Position numbers and translations under genes: made by a program
Shown: positions 35,837-44,329 of the stretch, in pieces
Layout of the letters: each line of letters begins with the position of its first letter
Position numbering within the stretch: the stretch's first letter is position 1
NCBI GenBank assembly: GCA_004173475.1
Contig: SEBU01000005.1
Span: 430,974 to 494,973, forward strand
Reading direction: 5' to 3'
DNA: 64,000 nucleotides
DNA from: Gammaproteobacteria bacterium
GTDB taxonomy: Bacteria; Pseudomonadota; Gammaproteobacteria; Pseudomonadales; Cellvibrionaceae
The notes under the pieces: generated by a model
Told to the model about the DNA's origin: nothing
What the model saw: only the letters and a program-made list of their open reading frames with translations
Databases searched by the model: none

Positions 35837-37057
35837 CTATTCCTGGATAACTTTGGTTCCATTTTTTAACTGGGGTGATACTTCTACTACGAAATCCTCC
35901 CCGGCGCTCAGGCCCTCGGAGATATAAACATCGCTACCGTAGCTTGCATTAAGTTTTACTTTACGCTGTTGCAAGACCCCATCTTTAACGACGAAAATAA
36001 ATTTATTTTCATCCACAGACCGCACCGCAGTAGTGGGTACACGAATTCCTAGCGGCACTTTCGGTTTTGGTTTTTCAGCTGGTTCCGGGTTTAAAAAGGA
36101 CACTTTCACACCCATGTCTGGAAGTATGCGCGGATCGAGGTTCTCGAAGGCAACGCGTACCTTCACTGTCGCTTTCTGGCGATCTGCCGTTGGAATAATG
36201 GCAGCAACTTTTGCAGGAATTTTCCACTCCGGGTAAGCTTCCAGCATTGCTTCTGCTAATTGCCCAGCATGCACACGCTGAATATAGGATTCGTTTACAT
36301 CAACCTCGATTTCGAGTGAGGTCATATCGACCAGGGTACAAATACCTGTGCGAGTGAAACCACTACCGGCGGAAATAGGCGAAATCATTTCTCCAGGCTG
36401 GGAAGTTTTTGCAATGACCACACCAGTGAACGGAGCGCGCAAAATATAATCATCCAAATTTTGTTTTTGTTGCGCTAACAATTTTTCGCTTACATTCACC
36501 ATTTCTTCACGATTTTTAAGTTGAGCTCTTAGTGAGTCGTGAGTCGCCCTGGCCGAATCAAATGCGGACTGGCTGACCAACTGCCTTTCCATGAGCAAAT
36601 TGTTTCGATCAAAATTTAATTTGGCTTCGGTAACACGAGCTCGTGTTTCAACAACTTGTGCCTTGGCAGCATCAAGCTCCGCTTTGGTAACATCAAAACT
36701 TTTTCTGGCGTTAATGTCCTCGAGGCGCGCAACAATCTGATTTTTTTCAACCGTCATGCCCTCTTCTATAAGCACCTCAACAACCTTACCCGTTACCTTA
36801 GAGGAAACGTTAGCCTGGCGTCGCGCGACAACATAACCGGTTGCGTCGAGAACGCTCGCAGACGCCGGATCAACCGTAGCCATACGCGCCATTTGTACCT
36901 TAACCGGCACTGGTGCCGCTTCTGAAAAAAGCTGATAGCTAACGAATATCACCAGCAACAATACCGCAGCGCCAGCAATCCAGGGCCAAATCGAACGCGA
37001 GGAGCTAGCATTGCGATCAATCCGCAACTGGGACAAAAGTTCACTTTTACTATTCAC
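35837..37057 (-). CDS. membrane fusion (HlyD/RND-type) periplasmic adaptor
   Basis: 406 residues. A single N-terminal membrane anchor (IAGAAVLLLVIFVSYQLF) is followed by the half-lipoyl segment GYVVARRQANVSSKVTGKVVEVLIEEG, a long coiled coil (about 110-185), and the second lipoyl half with LRAPFTGVVIAKTSQPGEM. Beta-barrel and membrane-proximal domains complete it. It connects the ABC permeases to an outer-membrane channel, which is not encoded here. Start is GTG, eight bases after AGGA. First gene of the operon. Confidence 0.92.
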   Translation of the reverse strand: MNSKSELLSQLRIDRNASSSRSIWPWIAGAAVLLLVIFVSYQLFSEAAPVPVKVQMARMATVDPASASVLDATGYVVARRQANVSSKVTGKVVEVLIEEGMTVEKNQIVARLEDINARKSFDVTKAELDAAKAQVVETRARVTEAKLNFDRNNLLMERQLVSQSAFDSARATHDSLRAQLKNREEMVNVSEKLLAQQKQNLDDYILRAPFTGVVIAKTSQPGEMISPISAGSGFTRTGICTLVDMTSLEIEVDVNESYIQRVHAGQLAEAMLEAYPEWKIPAKVAAIIPTADRQKATVKVRVAFENLDPRILPDMGVKVSFLNPEPAEKPKPKVPLGIRVPTTAVRSVDENKFIFVVKDGVLQQRKVKLNASYGSDVYISEGLSAGEDFVVEVSPQLKNGTKVIQE

Positions 37058-37613
37058 GAATACCGTCCTAACAAACTGATTGGGCTAAATCGGTGGAGAC
37101 ATTGAGTCTTGAGGCCACCATATAATAGTGAGCGACATTCTAAAGGAGTCCAGCCGAGCATGCATCCCACAAACGCAGGAACCTGCCCGTTGAAAACGTG
37201 ATTGCAAAATACCAGCTCGTAGGCCACGCCAATAGGTTAAGACCACGTTTTTAACGAACAGTTATCAAGCTTAAAGTTAACAGGTGATTAACCACACAAA
37301 TCATATGTCCAAAAAACGATCATTCAATGATCATTTTTATGGCGAGCAGACTAATTCTGACAAAGCATAATTTTCAAAACGATGGCGCTTAAATTATTTA
37401 TAATCCAAACCTGAACCGTAAACTAAAACAATATTGCTGCAAATTTAAACATGCTGAAAAAAATTAGTTAAGGCTTAGTAAGTGGAAATGGACTACGTAG
37501 ATTTATTTTGTCGAGGTGCAAGGGAGCTTTAGAAAGAATATGAACTAACTATCAGTAGATTCCCGGCAAGCAGATTCTGAAAAATACATTTATGACCCGC
37601 TGACATGATTTAA
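37058..37613. other. intergenic between the ABC operon and the biosynthetic operon
   Basis: About 550 bases. It contains the ABC operon promoter region and a small hairpin (CGATCATTCAATGATCATT, near 37318). No clear terminator for the carrier-protein operon was found. No ORF recognised. Confidence 0.35.
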
Positions 37614-38528
37614 TTAAAAGGTCACAACTTCTGCCTTAAGAACTCTCACATTTCCGCTATCATCACGTATTTGTTCCACGCTTTTATAGCGACCATTAGC
37701 AGCAATACGTTTTGCCAAAAACTCTCCCTGCCCCAACCCGCACTCAAAAATTAAACATCCGCCAGTGCGTAAATAAGCAGGCGATAGCTCAATTAATTGA
37801 TTAAAAATGGATAATCCAAAGGGGCCTGCGTTGAATGCCTCCTCCGGTTCATGCAGGGAAATTTCCTCTGCCATATACTTTACTTTTGCGGAGGTAATAT
37901 AGGGAGGAGCGCTTAAGATGATATCGACCGCACCCTTCAAACTATCAAAGGGACTAAATAAATCAGCGTTATAAAATGTTGCCCGACCCGATAACTCAAA
38001 ATGCTCTGCGTTAACCTTTGCAGCGGCTATCGCGGGGGCATAGATATCTGATCCTAATACGCGAACGTGTTTGCAATGATGGGCCGCCGCTAAAGCTACA
38101 GTGCCAATCCCTGTGCACAAATCTATTAGTAAAGCATCAGATTGATTTGAATGACTTGCCAAAGTTTGGATAGCTACGTTGGCTAAAAGCTCTGTTTCTT
38201 TTCTTGGAATATACAATCCTTTATTAACAATATATTCCATACCAAGAAAATGTTGGCGCTCGGTAAGGTGCGCCAAAGGAACACCAGCCAGACGTTGTGC
38301 GACAAGTTCATTGAGATATTCAAATTGCTTATCACTTAAAGTTGGTAATTGAAGTTGAGCGGCAACAATCGGCGACACATGGCTATCTGTAGCTAAATGC
38401 CACAATGCGCGTAAGGTATTTTCAGGATTCTCTTCACTTTTATCGGGCAGAATAGTTAAATCTTTTAAGCGATCTAATAAAAGCGCAAAGTTATTTTCGT
38501 GTGCCAAAATCCTGTTCTCCCAATACAC
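37614..38528 (-). CDS. HemK/PrmC-like SAM methyltransferase with altered NPPY motif
   Basis: About 304 residues. An N-terminal helical part (about 1-100) with QRLAGVPLAHLTERQHFLGMEYIV and IPRKETELL follows the PrmC plan. The SAM domain carries DLCTGIGTVALAAA. Where PrmC and HemK have NPPY to bind the amide to be methylated, this protein has SAPPY, so it is probably not the translation-factor enzyme. As last gene of the carrier-protein operon it may methylate the pathway product or a protein in it. Start is uncertain: GTG at 38528 lacks a ribosome site, while TTG at 38507 has GGAG nine bases before it. Confidence 0.82.
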   Translation of the reverse strand: MYWENRILAHENNFALLLDRLKDLTILPDKSEENPENTLRALWHLATDSHVSPIVAAQLQLPTLSDKQFEYLNELVAQRLAGVPLAHLTERQHFLGMEYIVNKGLYIPRKETELLANVAIQTLASHSNQSDALLIDLCTGIGTVALAAAHHCKHVRVLGSDIYAPAIAAAKVNAEHFELSGRATFYNADLFSPFDSLKGAVDIILSAPPYITSAKVKYMAEEISLHEPEEAFNAGPFGLSIFNQLIELSPAYLRTGGCLIFECGLGQGEFLAKRIAANGRYKSVEQIRDDSGNVRVLKAEVVTF

Positions 38529-38565
38529 ATTATATTAAATTTTATTTGTAAAAATCTGTGTGCTT

Positions 38566-38991
38566 TTATTGTGATGTTAACTGAAGCTGGATTGATTGAT
38601 CTCCTATCAAGAGCGAAGTTTTGGAATAGGTAAGTTTTTCACGAATTTTACCTTCCTGGAAATGTAGTACATCAACACCGCGTCTTGTTTCTAGCTCACC
38701 TTTATATGAGGACTCCAAAGATGGCCATTCTAGCAACCATCGAAACAATGCCTTTTGAGCTTGATCATCCACGAAAATATCTTCTGCAATAAAACGAAAG
38801 TTACCGTGTTTTAGGAACCAGGGAGTCCAGGCGCGCCGTAACGCGGATTTTCCCCTAATGATTTGGCCAGTCCAATTTTCAAAAACAACATCTTCGTGCA
38901 TCAATTCCATCACACCATCTAAATCATGTGCATCCCATGCCTGCAGCCAGGTTTTTATATTTGCTACTATTTCTGGACTGGAAAGATTCAT
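38566..38991 (-). CDS. SnoaL-like / NTF2-fold protein
   Basis: 141 residues of the nuclear-transport-factor-2-like fold. The sequence starts with a helix IKTWLQAWDAHDLDGVMELMHEDVVFENW, the usual cone motif, and continues GKSALRRAWTPWF and VDVLHFQEGKIREKLTYSK. SnoaL-type proteins are cyclases, isomerases or binding proteins in polyketide and related pathways. Its ATG overlaps the GNAT stop by four bases, with GAGG as ribosome site, so it belongs to the operon. Confidence 0.82.
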   Translation of the reverse strand: MNLSSPEIVANIKTWLQAWDAHDLDGVMELMHEDVVFENWTGQIIRGKSALRRAWTPWFLKHGNFRFIAEDIFVDDQAQKALFRWLLEWPSLESSYKGELETRRGVDVLHFQEGKIREKLTYSKTSLLIGDQSIQLQLTSQ

Positions 38992-40103
38992 AGCGCCTCA
39001 TCTGTGTCGCAGAAGCTCAAGAACCATTTTCTTTCATCGAATACTTCCGCTGGAACTTCGCCTTTTGCGAATAGAAAGAATCCATCATCCAACGAGCGGA
39101 GGCTAAAGCCTGTTTTTCGTAAACTATTGCGGGATAGCTGATCGCTGGTCATAACACACAGGGATGGAGCCCCTTGTTTAAGCGCGTAATTTACCGCAGC
39201 GCTAAACAACATACGTAAATGTTTTTCATCGCGGTACTCGGGGAACAAGTCCCAATCCATAAGTTGGAAATCTTTAATTATTTCAGAATCATTTAATTTG
39301 ATGATGGCGTAGCCAACCAAACCCCGTTTGTGATGTAAATGCAGCACACCAAAATGCGACTTGGGATTCAAATCATAACGCCAACGGCAAAATTCTGCGG
39401 AACGTAGCGCAATATTTGCTGAACGTGGTTGATAGTGAGAGCTGTTAAAAAAAAGTTTCAACTGTTCAGTATTATCGCTCACCGCCAGTTCGTAATCTTG
39501 CGGAAGTGGAACCAAATGCGGCTTACGAAGTAAAAACAATGCCAGCGCAGCAGGTGGTGAAATCAACTTTATTAAAAATGCTGGCCAACCACGCACGCCT
39601 AAATAATTTTTTATGGAAAAGAGTATTTTAAAATGATGGCGGCAATTCATTGGCCGAAACAATCGGCGCACCATGGTATCGGACCTTTCATTAGAGCCCA
39701 TGGCCATAACGATAGGAAAAGTATGCTGCAAATGCAGATTCATCCACGCTCCTATGCCGCGCTTCCCATGATCAGGATGAACAACAATATCGGCCGCACG
39801 TATACCTTGGTATTCTCTATCACCGACTTTAATATTTATCGGCTCAGCGCCCACGGCACCTATCAATTGCCCCTGATAACGCAATACAAAAATATCGGAA
39901 ATATTATGTGTGAAATCAAAATAGCGCCAGGCGATAATTTCCGGACTCAAATTATCAACCATGCCAAAGCCAAGACACATTAGTTCACACAGAGCAGCAA
40001 AGTCCGCAGTGGTCGCGCGGTCATAACAACGGACCAATTCCGCCACGCTAAGCCCGAGCGAACTCGCCAGAACTTTGGTAATTTTATCGTAATTCTCTAT
40101 CAT
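38988..40103 (-). CDS. GNAT-family acyltransferase, long form
   Basis: 371 residues. The N-terminal part (about 25-150) is a GNAT domain with GQLIGAVGAEPINI and the acetyl-CoA loop VVHPDHGKRGIGAWMN. A second GNAT-like half follows (about 215-360) with GVLHLHHKRGLVGYAIIKL and YALKQGAPSLCVMTS. Tandem GNAT proteins like this can use acyl-CoA or acyl-ACP. Here it starts one base after the stop of the second ACP gene, so it likely transfers the acyl group carried by that ACP. The acceptor is unknown. Confidence 0.82.
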   Translation of the reverse strand: MIENYDKITKVLASSLGLSVAELVRCYDRATTADFAALCELMCLGFGMVDNLSPEIIAWRYFDFTHNISDIFVLRYQGQLIGAVGAEPINIKVGDREYQGIRAADIVVHPDHGKRGIGAWMNLHLQHTFPIVMAMGSNERSDTMVRRLFRPMNCRHHFKILFSIKNYLGVRGWPAFLIKLISPPAALALFLLRKPHLVPLPQDYELAVSDNTEQLKLFFNSSHYQPRSANIALRSAEFCRWRYDLNPKSHFGVLHLHHKRGLVGYAIIKLNDSEIIKDFQLMDWDLFPEYRDEKHLRMLFSAAVNYALKQGAPSLCVMTSDQLSRNSLRKTGFSLRSLDDGFFLFAKGEVPAEVFDERKWFLSFCDTDEAL

Positions 40104-40104
40104 C

Positions 40105-40365
40105 TTATTCCGTTAGCAAACCTTCTCGTCTGACCACATCGATAATATCAGCTGTGCTTCGTAAATTGGCTAATGCAGCTTCATTTAACGTAATCCCAAA
40201 ACGTTCATCCAGTTCAGCCATTAACAGGAGAACGCCCATTGAATCCCAAGCGCTAACATTGACCAGACGAGTATCGCTTGTGAGCGACCCCCGGTCGATA
40301 TTTAAAAGATCTTCTACCAGATTGAGTAACGCTGGAGTATTAATGTGTTGCTTTTCAACTGACAT
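40105..40365 (-). CDS. acyl carrier protein (second ACP of the operon)
   Basis: 86 residues with the carrier fold. The phosphopantetheine Ser is about 42 in AWDSMGVLLLMAELDERFG. The DSMG motif differs from the DSL of fatty-acid AcpP, as in stand-alone carriers of secondary pathways. AAGG precedes ATG. It lies between the KAS III and GNAT genes, which points to it as the carrier for their acyl intermediate. Confidence 0.88.
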   Translation of the reverse strand: MSVEKQHINTPALLNLVEDLLNIDRGSLTSDTRLVNVSAWDSMGVLLLMAELDERFGITLNEAALANLRSTADIIDVVRREGLLTE

Positions 40366-40404
40366 ACTTTTTGGCCTTGATGTTGCCTGGAATTTGTATT
40401 TAAT

Positions 40405-41445
40405 TTACAGGCGCGGTAAATCTCCAAGCTCACGATGAAAACTAAAAACGTTTTTATCCAACTCTATCTGTGCTGCCCCCCACGAGAGACCCACTCCGTA
40501 CCCCAACAACATCACTTTTACTGATCGGTCCAGTTTGTTTTCAGCAAGATATTGCGTTACCGTCAGTGGAACTGAAGCACCACCGATGTTGCCGAATCTG
40601 TCGAGCGTGAGCGGCACCTTCGCTAAATCTAACCCGCACTTTTTGGCAATATGTTTCATAATAAATTGATTTGATTGATGGAAGAAAAACACATCTAGAT
40701 CATCGACAGTACATTTCATTAAGGCGAGCATTTCGTCAATAACTTCCGGAACACGAGCTACTGTAAAATTGAATAAATTGGGGCCATTCATTTTCAACTT
40801 GGAGTCTCGTTCATTCGCAGGTTTCGGATTTCGAAAGCCACCACCAGGAATAATTAAATCTTTGCAACCGCCCCCGTCACTATGCAAACAAAAACCCCAC
40901 TCGCTCTCTTTTGTTGATGTTTCAATCGCAGTGGCCGTACCGCCATCACCAAATAACAAATAAGTTGCACGATCTTCTTTGTCAGTAAATAAGCTGGGTG
41001 TGTCGCCGTGAAGAACTAATATTCTTTTAGCTGCACCGGTTTGAATCATCATATTGGCAAGCCAAATGCCATAGGGGTAACCCGAACAACCCAGACCCAC
41101 GTCGAAAACAGCGCAGTGATGGCTCAACGCCAAGTCGCGATGCATGAGGCTCGCGCTCCCTGGCAAAAAATAATCAGGGGTTTGCGTGATAAAAATAAGT
41201 ACGTCAATAGAATCTGCAGACCAATCCAATCCTTCTAAAAGATCTTTCGCTGCGGCAAGACACAAATCAGAACAGAACATATTTGAAGTAGTCACCCGAC
41301 GAGTTTTTACACCGGCAAGCGAAACCACTTTTTTCACTTCAGTAGCATCAAATTGCAGAGTATCGCGGACATTATCAAATTCAGTAGCAGGTACTGCGCT
41401 TGTGATTCCGGCCAGGCGCGCGCCCCGAAAAATGGTTGCTGTCAT
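40405..41445 (-). CDS. 3-oxoacyl-ACP synthase III-like condensing enzyme
   Basis: 346 residues of the KAS III (FabH-like) family. The triad is complete: Cys about 120 in GLGCSGYPYG, His about 256 in FFFHQSNQF, Asn about 286 in FGNIGGAS. The C-terminal glycine-rich LLGYGVGLSWGAA is typical. Such enzymes condense a short acyl-CoA with malonyl-ACP, or make C-O or C-N acyl bonds in some pathways. In this operon it probably works with one of the two ACPs. AGGAAAA precedes ATG. Confidence 0.92.
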   Translation of the reverse strand: MTATIFRGARLAGITSAVPATEFDNVRDTLQFDATEVKKVVSLAGVKTRRVTTSNMFCSDLCLAAAKDLLEGLDWSADSIDVLIFITQTPDYFLPGSASLMHRDLALSHHCAVFDVGLGCSGYPYGIWLANMMIQTGAAKRILVLHGDTPSLFTDKEDRATYLLFGDGGTATAIETSTKESEWGFCLHSDGGGCKDLIIPGGGFRNPKPANERDSKLKMNGPNLFNFTVARVPEVIDEMLALMKCTVDDLDVFFFHQSNQFIMKHIAKKCGLDLAKVPLTLDRFGNIGGASVPLTVTQYLAENKLDRSVKVMLLGYGVGLSWGAAQIELDKNVFSFHRELGDLPRL

Positions 41446-41474
41446 AATATTTTCCTACCAGATCCAAACATCAT

Positions 41475-42464
41475 CTACTGACCTACTTCCATTTCTGCAA
41501 ACACCTGTGCTGACATATGCAAATAGCGAGTTGTTTTACGTTTCGCTTCTATATCTCTGTAGACATGGTTAATCGTGTCGGCAGGTAACTGCAGCTCTGC
41601 CGCAAGAATTTCCGCAGCAACACCGTGATTGTAGCTCCAGAGTGCGAGATCCATTTGTTGGTAAGGAAGCGCAAAATAAAATTCGTCTTGCCCTTGTTGA
41701 AGGCTGTAGGTGTCAGTAGAAGGAATTGCATTGCAAATTAGATCGGGCAAGCCTAAATGTTTTGCCAATTCAAACACCTGGGTTTTATAAAGATGCGCTA
41801 TGGGTTTAATATCTGCCAGCCCATCTCCACCTTTCACAAAAAAGCCTTGATCATATTCGAGCCGGTTCGGTGTACCTATAACAGCATAATTGAGTCGCTC
41901 TGCATGGAAGTATTCTGTGACCTTACGTACTCGCTGTTTATAATTAGTAGCAGCAACTATGGTGAGGTATTCATTGAGCGGAAGAATAGCGCTGTGTAAT
42001 TTACCGTGGGAATCTTCAACAATTAATTTGAAATGATTTATTTTACCTTGCATACCACCGTCAATAACAATTTTGTTTTTCCAGGTTCCATCATAATCAG
42101 GAAATAGATTTTTAATCGCCTTATCACGCCACTCATAGCATCCAACAGCTGCAAGGCTGGACGAAATATTTTTTATTTCGTAGTCAATTTCAAGTTGTTG
42201 CGCAACCAATTCGCCAAGCGATGTGCTATTTGCAGAGGAATCCTGTTCTGGCATAAGTAAACCAAAAACTTTTCTTGGCCCCAACGCTTTTACGCAGAGC
42301 GCCGCACATACAGCACTATCAACCCCACCGGAAATTCCAATAACCAAACCGCGTCGATTTATTTTAGTACGCAAGAGTTCGCGTATATTCTGCGTGATAT
42401 GCGTCACCTCAGCTTCGACATCGAAGGCTAATGCATTTTTGAGGTTCACATTAATATGTCTCAT
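41475..42464 (-). CDS. NAD+ synthase-like (NadE-type) PP-loop enzyme
   Basis: 329 residues of the N-type PP-loop ATPase family, closest to NadE. The PP-loop ISGGVDSAV is at 44-52. Later come NYKQRVRK, IGTPNRLEYDQGFFVKGGDG and DIKPIAHLYKTQVFELAKHLGLP, all NadE signatures. It has no N-terminal glutaminase domain, so it would use ammonia or get it from a partner. Its position inside a carrier-protein operon next to an AsnB gene suggests amidation or adenylation of a pathway acid. It could still be the housekeeping NadE; another genomic copy would decide. Confidence 0.85.
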   Translation of the reverse strand: MRHINVNLKNALAFDVEAEVTHITQNIRELLRTKINRRGLVIGISGGVDSAVCAALCVKALGPRKVFGLLMPEQDSSANSTSLGELVAQQLEIDYEIKNISSSLAAVGCYEWRDKAIKNLFPDYDGTWKNKIVIDGGMQGKINHFKLIVEDSHGKLHSAILPLNEYLTIVAATNYKQRVRKVTEYFHAERLNYAVIGTPNRLEYDQGFFVKGGDGLADIKPIAHLYKTQVFELAKHLGLPDLICNAIPSTDTYSLQQGQDEFYFALPYQQMDLALWSYNHGVAAEILAAELQLPADTINHVYRDIEAKRKTTRYLHMSAQVFAEMEVGQ

Positions 42465-42489
42465 AGTTGTTCCAACCGATGGTGTAGGT

Positions 42490-44055
42490 TTAACGCAATT
42501 CTTTTTTGCTAATTTTATTTGAGTCCGTTTTAGGCAAGGACTCCAAAATCACTATGTCTCGCGGCACCATAAAACCTTCAAGATTAGCCATACAATGTTG
42601 ACGAATTTTTTTTGAATCGATACCTGTGCTGGTGTCGATTGCTACAAACGCCTTTATGGTTTCACCTTCCAATAAGTCCGGCACACCAATCACAGCAGCC
42701 TCGCGAATGCCTGGCATCCGATAAAGTACATTCTCAACTTCGACCGGACTAACTTTTTCACCGCGTGATTTAATTATGTCGTCAACACGTCCGTGGAAAT
42801 ATAAATAACCTTTTTCGTCTATAACAAACTGATCTTGTGCGCATAAAATTTGTTCATTAGGAAAAATGTTATCTATTAACATTTTTTTGGTTTCTTCCGG
42901 TTTGTTCCAGTAACCCTGCATGACATGGGCACCCCGCACGTACAGCGTTCCAAGTGTATTAGGCGGCACTGGCTGCAATTTTTCATCCAGCAGAAAAACT
43001 TCTGTTCCAGGAATTGCCTTACCCACAGAATTTGGGTAAAGCTCAGCTTCTTCGGGTTTCAAAAAGCTAACGCGCTTACATTCTGTGAGGCCATACATTT
43101 TGTAAATTAATGCGTTGGGAAAAATTTGTTTTAGTAAAGGAACATATTCCGGCGGTAAAGCGGCGGCCGTATTGGTTACACGTTTTATGGAAGGAAAACA
43201 CAATGGGGATTTTTGATGAAGCCCTATCAGAGTAGAGAATACTGTGGGTACGCCAGGGAAAACACTTGCAGCATTTGTTTGGATTTCTTCAAACACCAGA
43301 CTCGGAAATGCGAACGATTTACTGACAATAAGGCATGCGCCTAAACGTACTGACATTAAAATTTGATAGAGCCCGTAATCAAACGCTAACGGCAGAAAAC
43401 AGATAATTTTTTCATTGGCATCCAGGCGTAAATATTCAATCAAGCTGTCGGTCGTGAAAACCATATTAGCGTGGGTCATGATCACGCCTTTAGGATCACC
43501 GGTACTGCCCGATGTATATATTAATGCAGCGATATCTTTATTAATGACTGGTGATTTAACGACTTGTGTTTTATGTAAGGCTCCGTCAAGCACTTTTATG
43601 AGCTGTACCAAGGGCTTTTTGCAATTTTCCGCCTTATTGAGTTCATTGCCAGCATAAATCACTTCGCGCAATGCTTTCAGATTTGTAACGGCTGGCAAAA
43701 ACTGTTTCGCGACACTCGATTCCGTAAGTAAAAATTTTGCATCGCTATCGCTTAAAATATACTCCAGTTTATTCGACTTGGTTAAATGATTTATGACCAG
43801 GAAAACACCACCCGCATAAAGCACGGCATATAAGTTCGGCAACAATGCCCAGGAATTTTCCATAAAAATTGCCACCCGATCGCCACGTTGCAAACCGCGA
43901 CTCAACAAATAAGCCGCTATAGCCTGGCTCTGTTGGTACAGCTGCTCGTAGCTATAGTTCTCACGACCAACTTGTGCCGCTATTTTCTGCGGATGCTTTT
44001 CTCGCGCTATGTCAAGACTGTCGGAGAGAAGACGGCGGATTTCCATGGTTATCAT
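42490..44055 (-). CDS. AMP-forming acyl/aminoacyl ligase (ANL superfamily)
   Basis: 521 residues. The P-loop-like A3 motif IYTSGSTGDPKG is at 179-190, A5 reads YGLTECKR, A7 YFHGRVDDIIKSRGEKVSP and A10 LPKTDSNKISK, with the catalytic Lys kept. It adenylates a carboxylic acid and passes it to a thiol, here presumably the ACP encoded directly upstream. The substrate cannot be read from sequence. The ATG follows the ACP stop directly with no spacing, a sign of translational coupling. Confidence 0.92.
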   Translation of the reverse strand: MITMEIRRLLSDSLDIAREKHPQKIAAQVGRENYSYEQLYQQSQAIAAYLLSRGLQRGDRVAIFMENSWALLPNLYAVLYAGGVFLVINHLTKSNKLEYILSDSDAKFLLTESSVAKQFLPAVTNLKALREVIYAGNELNKAENCKKPLVQLIKVLDGALHKTQVVKSPVINKDIAALIYTSGSTGDPKGVIMTHANMVFTTDSLIEYLRLDANEKIICFLPLAFDYGLYQILMSVRLGACLIVSKSFAFPSLVFEEIQTNAASVFPGVPTVFSTLIGLHQKSPLCFPSIKRVTNTAAALPPEYVPLLKQIFPNALIYKMYGLTECKRVSFLKPEEAELYPNSVGKAIPGTEVFLLDEKLQPVPPNTLGTLYVRGAHVMQGYWNKPEETKKMLIDNIFPNEQILCAQDQFVIDEKGYLYFHGRVDDIIKSRGEKVSPVEVENVLYRMPGIREAAVIGVPDLLEGETIKAFVAIDTSTGIDSKKIRQHCMANLEGFMVPRDIVILESLPKTDSNKISKKELR

Positions 44056-44316
44056 CTATGACGCACGTGTTTTCGTGCTGATAAATTTAATAAGGCTATT
44101 GATAGAATCAAGGTTGTCTGGCACCAATTCATCACCTTCAACTTTAATACCGAAGCTTTCATCAAGATGTTCAATCAACTCCAGAATTCCCATGGAATCC
44201 AGAATCCCTCCGTCCAAAAAAGAATCTTCGTCTTTCAATGCTGCCTGGTCGTCGGTGAATAAATAATTTTCAAGAATAAAGTGACGTAATTTTTGGCGGG
44301 CTTCTTCAAGATTCAT
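44056..44316 (-). CDS. acyl carrier protein (first ACP of the operon)
   Basis: 86 residues. The phosphopantetheine Ser is about 41 in GGILDSMGILELIEHLDESFG. The protein resembles carriers paired with stand-alone adenylating enzymes more than AcpP. AAGG precedes ATG. It sits between the AsnB-type gene (13 bases away) and the AMP-ligase gene (no gap), so ligase and carrier form a loading pair. Confidence 0.9.
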   Translation of the reverse strand: MNLEEARQKLRHFILENYLFTDDQAALKDEDSFLDGGILDSMGILELIEHLDESFGIKVEGDELVPDNLDSINSLIKFISTKTRAS

Positions 44317-44329
44317 TGGGTAGTCCTTA

